Origin: Methyloversatilis sp.
Lineage (GTDB): Bacteria > Pseudomonadota > Gammaproteobacteria > Burkholderiales > Rhodocyclaceae
Assembly (NCBI GenBank): GCA_016791045.1
Contig: JAEUNO010000025.1
Span: forward strand, 1-64,000
Length of the DNA stretch: 64,000 bases
Reading direction: 5' to 3'
The notes beneath the pieces are model-generated. The model was not told the DNA's origin, ran no database searches, and saw only the letters and a list, made by a program, of their open reading frames with translations. Shown in pieces: positions 59,179 to 64,000 of this stretch (the first letter of the stretch is position 1; the number at the start of each line of letters is the position of its first letter). The translations under genes were made by a program, and so were the position numbers.

Positions 59179-61898
59179 GAGAAACAGAGAAGAAGAATTC
59201 ACCGAGCAAGATCCGACGCGCCGACCCGTTCTTCGAACGCGAGTCGACGCGTTACGACAATCCCCTGCCGAGCCGCGAGTACATCGTGCAGACGCTCGAA
59301 GAGACCGGCATGCCGATGAGCGCCGACGAGCTCGTGCAGGCGCTGGACATCCAGCCCGAGGAGCGCGAGCACTTCGTGCGCCGCCTGAGCGCGATGGAGC
59401 GCGAGGCGCAGCTGATGCGCAACCGACGCGATGCCTACATCATTCCCGACAAGGCAGACCTCGTCGCGGGTCGAGTCGAAGGACACCCGGACGGGTTCGG
59501 TTTCGTCATTACCGGTGACGGCAAGGCGGACAAGAAGGGTGAGAAAGGCGACAAGGGCGACATTTTCCTCAGCGCGCAGGAAATGCGCAGCGTGCTGCAT
59601 GGCGACCGTGTGCTGGTGCGCGTCACCGGACTTGATCGCCGCGGCCGCCGTGAGGGCAGGGTGGTGGAGGTCACCGAGCGCGGCAATACGCGTCTGGTCG
59701 CCCGCGTCGTCGAAGAGCACGGCGTGCAGTTCTGCATCGCCGAGAACCGCCGCATCCGTCAGCAGATCGTGCTGGCCGCGCCCGAGAAGGGCAAGCGGGC
59801 ACTGAAGGCCGCGGCCGGCAGCGTGGTCGAAGTCGAACTGATCGAACAGCCTACCCGCTACACGCCGCCGATCGGCCGCGTGGTCGAGGTCCTGGGCAAT
59901 TTCGGCGATTCCGGCATGGAAATCGAAATCGCGCTGCGCAAGCACGACATGCCGCACGAATTTTCCGCCAAGGCACTGGCTGCGGCAAAACGCCTGCCCG
60001 ACGAAGTACGGCCGGAAGACATCGGCAAGCGCGAAGATCTGCGCGCGCTGCCGCTGGTCACCATCGACGGCGAAACCGCGCGCGACTTCGACGATGCGGT
60101 CTACGCCGAACGCCAGGGCAAGGGCTTCCGCCTGATCGTCGCCATCGCCGATGTCAGTCACTACGTGAAGCCCGACGCGCCGCTCGACATCGACGCCTTC
60201 GAACGCGGCAATTCGGTGTACTTCCCGCGCCGCGTCATTCCGATGCTGCCGGAAAAACTGTCGAATGGCCTGTGCTCGCTGAACCCTGAAGTCGATCGCC
60301 TGTGCATGGTGTGCGACATGGACGTGTCGGCCACCGGCGCCATCCAGCACTACAGCTTTTACGCTGCAGTGATGAATTCGAAGGCACGCCTGACCTACAC
60401 CGAAGTGGCGGCGGCGATCTACGACAAGGACCCTGCGACGCGCGAACGCCTGAAGCCGCTGCTGCCACGCCTCGAAGCACTTGATGCGGTGTTCCGCGTG
60501 TTCGAGAAGGCGCGTGCCAAGCGCGGCGCAATCGACTTCGAAACGGTCGAAACGCTGATGCTGTTCAATGATGAAGGCAAGATCGACCGCATCGTGCCGT
60601 ATGCCCGCAATGATGCGCACCGGCTGATCGAGGAATGCATGCTCGCGGCCAACGTGTGTGCGTCACGCTTTCTCGAGGACAGCAAGCAGCCGACGCTGTA
60701 TCGCGTGCACGAAGGCCCGAGCGAGGACCGTTTGCAGAAACTGCGCGCCTTCCTCGGCGAATTCGGCTTCCAGCTCGGCGGTGGCGACAAGCCGCACGCG
60801 AAGGACTACGCCGCACTGCTGACGCAGATCGGCGACCGTCCGGACCGCCAGCTGCTGCAGACCGTGATGCTGCGTTCGCTGCGTCAGGCGGTGTACAGCC
60901 CCGACAACGTCGGCCACTTCGGTCTCGCCTACGAGGCCTACACCCACTTCACGTCGCCCATCCGTCGGTATCCCGACCTGCTGGTGCATCGCGCGATCAA
61001 GGCGGCGCTGGCGAAGAAGCGTTACGAGCCGGGTGACTGGTCGGACATCGGCCTGCACTGCTCGACCACCGAGCGGCGTGCCGACGAAGCCAGCCGTGAC
61101 GTCCAGAACTGGCTCAAGTGCTATTTCATGCAGGATCGCGTCGGCGAAGAGTTCGAAGGCAGCGTGTCGGCTGTCGTACCGTTCGGTCTGTTCGTCGCGC
61201 TCGACAACGTGTTCATCGAAGGACTGGTGCACATTTCCGAGCTGGGCGCCGACTACTTCCACTACGAAGAGGGCAAGCATCGTCTGGTCGGCGAACGCAG
61301 CGGACGCATGTATCGCCTCGCTGACCGGGTGCGCATTCAGGTCGTGCGGGTCGATCTGGACAACACGCGCATCGAATTCAGGCTGGCGGGCGGTGGCGAC
61401 GATTTCGGTCGCGTGCCCCGCGCATCGCTGACGCCGAAAGCCGGGCCGACCGGGCCTTCATCGCGCAAGCGGGTCGCCGTCGAACCGGTCGAGCCCACGC
61501 CGCCGCCGAAGGCGGTGAAGACCGGTCGGGGTCGGGCCGCCCGGAAGGCGGCTCAGGCGTCCGCGGCGGCTTCGTCCCCGTACGCGATCCCGGACAAGCC
61601 GTCCGTTGGCAAGAAACCGAAAGCGGCATCGAAGGCAGCGCCCGAGGCACCAGCCAAGTCAGCCAAAAGCAGCGCAAAGAAGGCTGCGAAACCCAAGGCT
61701 GCAAAACCGGAGCCCGCGAAGCGCGAAGCTGCAAAATTGCAGACCACGAAGCCGTCCGCGAAAGCTGCTGGCAAACCCGCGGCCTTGCTGCTGTCGAAGT
61801 CGCCCGCCAAGTCATCGAAGCCGGCCGCAGCAAACGGCGGCGGGACGAAACCGGCCACGCCCGAGTCGGCCGCACCGAAGCGCGGTGGCCGGAAATGA
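59172..61898 (+). CDS. rnr: Ribonuclease R
   Basis: A 908-residue 3'-5' exoribonuclease for structured RNA. It has an N-terminal helix-turn-helix (about 30-80) and cold-shock domains (about 85-235). The RNB domain (about 290-620) has the catalytic Asp cluster DGETARDFDDAVYAERQ. An S1 domain follows (about 656-738: GEEFEGSVSAVVPFGLFVAL). A long Lys/Ala/Pro-rich tail (about 745-908) makes it longer than the 813-residue E. coli enzyme. The start is TTG at 59172; no ATG or GTG fits, and the next Met is residue 39 or later. Confidence 0.93.
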   Translation: MSRETEKKNSPSKIRRADPFFERESTRYDNPLPSREYIVQTLEETGMPMSADELVQALDIQPEEREHFVRRLSAMEREAQLMRNRRDAYIIPDKADLVAGRVEGHPDGFGFVITGDGKADKKGEKGDKGDIFLSAQEMRSVLHGDRVLVRVTGLDRRGRREGRVVEVTERGNTRLVARVVEEHGVQFCIAENRRIRQQIVLAAPEKGKRALKAAAGSVVEVELIEQPTRYTPPIGRVVEVLGNFGDSGMEIEIALRKHDMPHEFSAKALAAAKRLPDEVRPEDIGKREDLRALPLVTIDGETARDFDDAVYAERQGKGFRLIVAIADVSHYVKPDAPLDIDAFERGNSVYFPRRVIPMLPEKLSNGLCSLNPEVDRLCMVCDMDVSATGAIQHYSFYAAVMNSKARLTYTEVAAAIYDKDPATRERLKPLLPRLEALDAVFRVFEKARAKRGAIDFETVETLMLFNDEGKIDRIVPYARNDAHRLIEECMLAANVCASRFLEDSKQPTLYRVHEGPSEDRLQKLRAFLGEFGFQLGGGDKPHAKDYAALLTQIGDRPDRQLLQTVMLRSLRQAVYSPDNVGHFGLAYEAYTHFTSPIRRYPDLLVHRAIKAALAKKRYEPGDWSDIGLHCSTTERRADEASRDVQNWLKCYFMQDRVGEEFEGSVSAVVPFGLFVALDNVFIEGLVHISELGADYFHYEEGKHRLVGERSGRMYRLADRVRIQVVRVDLDNTRIEFRLAGGGDDFGRVPRASLTPKAGPTGPSSRKRVAVEPVEPTPPPKAVKTGRGRAARKAAQASAAASSPYAIPDKPSVGKKPKAASKAAPEAPAKSAKSSAKKAAKPKAAKPEPAKREAAKLQTTKPSAKAAGKPAALLLSKSPAKSSKPAAANGGGTKPATPESAAPKRGGRK

Positions 61899-62650
61899 GC
61901 GGCGATACGCGTTACATCTTCGGCTTCCACGCGGTGACGGCGAAAATCCGTCATGCGGCGGACAGTGTGAAGGAAGTGTTCGTCTCCACGGCTCGGACCG
62001 ACGGCCGCATGCGCGACCTCGTCCGCGCGGCCGAAGCGGCCGGTGTGAAGCTGGTGCAGACCGATCCGGCGCGGCTTGACGGGCTGGCGGGTGGGGCCGC
62101 CCGCCATCAGGGTGTGGTGGCGCGCGTGCTGGCGCAGATTCCCTATCGCTCGCTGGACGACGTGCTCGATGCGCTGTCCGAACCGCCGCTGCTGCTGGTA
62201 CTCGACGGCATCCAGGATCCGCACAATCTCGGCGCCTGCCTGCGCGTCGCCGATGCGGCGGGTGCCCATGCCGTGGTCGCGCCGCGCGACCGTGCGGTCG
62301 GCCTCAACGCCACCGCGATCAAGGTGGCCAGCGGCGCGGCAGATACTGTGCCCTATGTGACCGTCACCAACCTCGCGCGCAGCCTGCGCGAAATGAAGGA
62401 GCGCGACATCCTGACCATCGGTGCGGCCGGCGAGGCGACGCAGTCGATGTATGCCGTCGACCAGTCGGGTGCCGTCGCCTGGGTGCTCGGCGCCGAAGGC
62501 GACGGCCTGCGCCGGCTGACGCGAGAAACCGCCGACGTGCTGGCGATGATTCCGATGCATGGCACGGTCGAAAGCCTGAATGTATCGGTCGCCAGCGGCA
62601 TCTGCCTGTTCGAGGCCAGACGCCAGCGCAGCGCCCGGTCCGGCTTGTGA
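61895..62650 (+). CDS. rlmB: 23S rRNA (guanosine-2251-2'-O)-methyltransferase RlmB
   Basis: A 251-residue SPOUT/TrmH enzyme. The N-terminal substrate-binding domain begins RYIFGFHAVTAKI. The catalytic domain has LDGIQDPHNLGACLRVADAAG, WVLGAEGDGLRRLTRE and MIPMHGTVESLNVSVASGI. It overlaps rnr by four bases (ATGA). Confidence 0.95.
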   Translation: MSGDTRYIFGFHAVTAKIRHAADSVKEVFVSTARTDGRMRDLVRAAEAAGVKLVQTDPARLDGLAGGAARHQGVVARVLAQIPYRSLDDVLDALSEPPLLLVLDGIQDPHNLGACLRVADAAGAHAVVAPRDRAVGLNATAIKVASGAADTVPYVTVTNLARSLREMKERDILTIGAAGEATQSMYAVDQSGAVAWVLGAEGDGLRRLTRETADVLAMIPMHGTVESLNVSVASGICLFEARRQRSARSGL

Positions 62651-62769
62651 GGCCTTGATTTTCCGGGCTATAATGTCTGGCTTACCTTGCCTCACCGGAC
62701 TCGCATGCCGGGAGGCTTAACCGCCAGGTCTGCCGCAGGGCAGGCCGGCAAAAACCGCAAGGAGATTAC
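62645..62769 (+). promoter_or_regulatory. Promoter and leader of the rpsF-priB-rpsR-rplI operon
   Basis: TTGTGA (62645-62650, across the rlmB stop), an 18-base spacer and a perfect TATAAT (62669-62674) precede a leader of about 85 bases. The leader contains GGGAGGCTTAACCGCC and a CTGCC-GCAG-GGCAG hairpin (about 62732-62745). In many bacteria this leader binds an S6:S18 complex for feedback; that role here is inferred. AAGGAG precedes the rpsF start. Confidence 0.6.
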
Positions 62770-63171
62770 ATGCGACATTACGAAGTGGTTTTCATCGTCC
62801 ATCCGGACCAGAGCGAACAGGTGCCCGCGATGGTCGAGCGCTACCGCACGCTCGTCACTGGCCGCAGTGGCAGCATTCACCGTCTGGAAGACTGGGGCCG
62901 CCGTCAGCTGGCCTATCCGATCCAGAAGGTGCACAAGGCTCACTACGTGCTCATGAACATCGAGTGCGACAACGAAACGCTGGCCGAACTCGAGCACGCC
63001 TTCAAATTCAACGACGCCGTCCTGCGCCATCTGACGATCAAGATGCGCAAGGCTGTCGTGACGCCTTCGCCGATGATGAAGGAAGAGAAGTCGCGTTCGC
63101 TGCTGGCACCGTCCGCTGACTCGGCACCGGCTGCGGAAGCCGAGCCGGTCGCCGAACAGCCGGCCGCTTGA
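62770..63171 (+). CDS. rpsF: 30S ribosomal protein S6
   Basis: A 133-residue protein. The S6 core (1-100) reads [19 protein letters not shown] and [26 protein letters not shown]. The tail after about 110 is Ala/Glu/Pro-rich. It overlaps priB by four bases. Confidence 0.96.
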   Translation: MRHYEVVFIVHPDQSEQVPAMVERYRTLVTGRSGSIHRLEDWGRRQLAYPIQKVHKAHYVLMNIECDNETLAELEHAFKFNDAVLRHLTIKMRKAVVTPSPMMKEEKSRSLLAPSADSAPAAEAEPVAEQPAA

Positions 63172-63521
63172 TCGACGGCGGAACGGATACGGAGCGCAAG
63201 GCGAATCCGCCCGGTCAGGCGATCAACAGTTTCACGTTGCACGCCACCCTGATCGAACGTGATGCGCTGAGGCATACACCGGCTGGCGTGCCGATCCTGC
63301 GGGGATGTCTCGAACACCACTCGCAGCAGATCGAAAACGGCGTGCCGCGCGAAGTCAGGCTTGAAACCGACTTCGTGCTGCTCGGAGACCAGGCCGGATT
63401 GCTCGCCGCCGCACCGCTCGGAACCGCGTTGATCGCACAAGGATTCATGGCTGCCCGCAGCGCACGAAGCAGGCAGGCAGTCATGCACATGAACAGCATT
63501 GAATTCGTGACGGAACGCTGA
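63168..63521 (+). CDS. priB: Primosomal replication protein N (PriB)
   Basis: A 117-residue single-strand-DNA-binding OB-fold protein for replication restart. The core reads [24 protein letters not shown] and ends HMNSIEFV. The start is TTG overlapping the rpsF stop (TTGA), giving an N-terminal extension of about 18 residues over the usual PriB, so the true start is uncertain. Its location between rpsF and rpsR is conserved. Confidence 0.88.
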   Translation: MIDGGTDTERKANPPGQAINSFTLHATLIERDALRHTPAGVPILRGCLEHHSQQIENGVPREVRLETDFVLLGDQAGLLAAAPLGTALIAQGFMAARSARSRQAVMHMNSIEFVTER

Positions 63522-63555
63522 CCCGCGAACCGTCGCAAAAATGGAAGGAACCACC

Positions 63556-63828
63556 ATGGCTTTCAGACCGAAGAACGCAAAGAAGAAGGACGATCGCGGA
63601 TCGCGCAGCATGTTCAAGCGCCGCAAGTTCTGCCGCTTCAGCGCCGAGAAGATCGAAGAAATCGATTACAAGGACGTTGAAATCCTGAAGGATTTCATCT
63701 CCGAGAACGGCAAGATCATGCCGGCCCGACTGACCGGCACCCGTGCCGGCTATCAGCGCCAGCTGTCCACGGCCATCAAGCGCGCCCGCTTCCTTGCGCT
63801 GATGCCTTTCACTGACCTGCACCAGTAA
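63556..63828 (+). CDS. rpsR: 30S ribosomal protein S18
   Basis: A 90-residue protein: [21 protein letters not shown], then [16 protein letters not shown]. The ATG at 63556 with GGAAGGAACC before it is chosen over an in-frame ATG at 63541. Confidence 0.96.
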   Translation: MAFRPKNAKKKDDRGSRSMFKRRKFCRFSAEKIEEIDYKDVEILKDFISENGKIMPARLTGTRAGYQRQLSTAIKRARFLALMPFTDLHQ

Positions 63829-63842
63829 GCGAGGAGACGACC

Positions 63843-64000
63843 ATGCAAGTCATCCTGATGGATAAAGTGGCCAAGCTCGGCGATCTGGGCGATGTGGTGA
63901 AGGTGCGTGACGGTTACGCCCGCAATTTCCTGATTCCGACTGGCCGCGCCAAGCGCGTCACGCCGGAAAACCTGGCAGTGTTCGAAACCCGTCGCGCCGA
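63843..64000 (+). CDS. rplI: 50S ribosomal protein L9 (cut by window end)
   Basis: The first 52 residues are present: [17 protein letters not shown], then [20 protein letters not shown], which is the L9 N-terminal domain. The rest lies beyond the window. Confidence 0.95.
   Translation, partial: MQVILMDKVAKLGDLGDVVKVRDGYARNFLIPTGRAKRVTPENLAVFETRRA

Overview
The window is the start of a contig from a GC-rich betaproteobacterium. Gene order matches Rhodocyclales-type genomes: ndk-rlmN-pilW-rodZ-ispG-hisS-yfgM-bamB-der-hfq-hflX-hflK-hflC-DUF2065-hisZ-purA, and rnr-rlmB-rpsF-priB-rpsR-rplI. Polyhydroxybutyrate genes plus a block for tetrahydromethanopterin/methanofuran cofactor biosynthesis point to a facultative methylotroph, perhaps Methyloversatilis-like. 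That name is an inference, because no rRNA is present. Bases 31-62 are nearly identical to an Illumina sequencing adapter and follow low-complexity C runs, so the first ~62 bases are artefact and the contig ends there.

Region 1 (63-7785, minus strand): prfB (RF2, with its programmed +1 frameshift) is followed, by start/stop overlaps, by an unrecognised membrane-anchored protein and a kleisin-like gene, and then by a MukE/MksE-like gene and an SMC-type ATPase. Together these form a divergent MksBEF/Wadjet-like condensin operon. REP-like palindromic elements flank the SMC gene on both sides, as a 107-bp tandem repeat at the contig end and a 140-bp palindrome upstream. Whether a fourth, nuclease gene (MksG/JetD) follows cannot be seen.

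Region 2 (7.8-22.5 kb): an exported beta-propeller protein; a TetR-controlled HpaB-family/isochorismatase pair; an EpsA-like LuxR regulator coupled to an exported ankyrin protein; a sigma-54 activator leading into dmrB, a DHPS-related gene, a DUF447 gene and mfnB (C1 cofactor biosynthesis); a 68-bp repeat cluster with changing hairpins; and a universal stress protein coupled to an NtrC-type response regulator.

Region 3 (21.7-33.7 kb): bamD and rluD diverge with overlapping start codons, followed by yfiH, a ZIP metal transporter and a small membrane protein antisense to it. Next come phaC-phaB-phaB-phaR, an acetyltransferase, rimO, an FAD-linked dehydrogenase, and a tRNA-Ala/Glu/Asp cluster with its own promoter and terminator.

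Region 4 (33.7-43.2 kb): a GAF-GGDEF diguanylate cyclase, a very large DUF748/AsmA-like protein, a soluble PAS-PAS receptor with a minimal MCP domain, and a cyanide-insensitive bd oxidase operon with its own GbsR/MarR-type regulator.

Region 5 (43.3-64 kb): the housekeeping run listed above, interrupted by a divergent tRNA-Leu whose promoter overlaps the start of rnr. The last gene, rplI, is cut by the window end.
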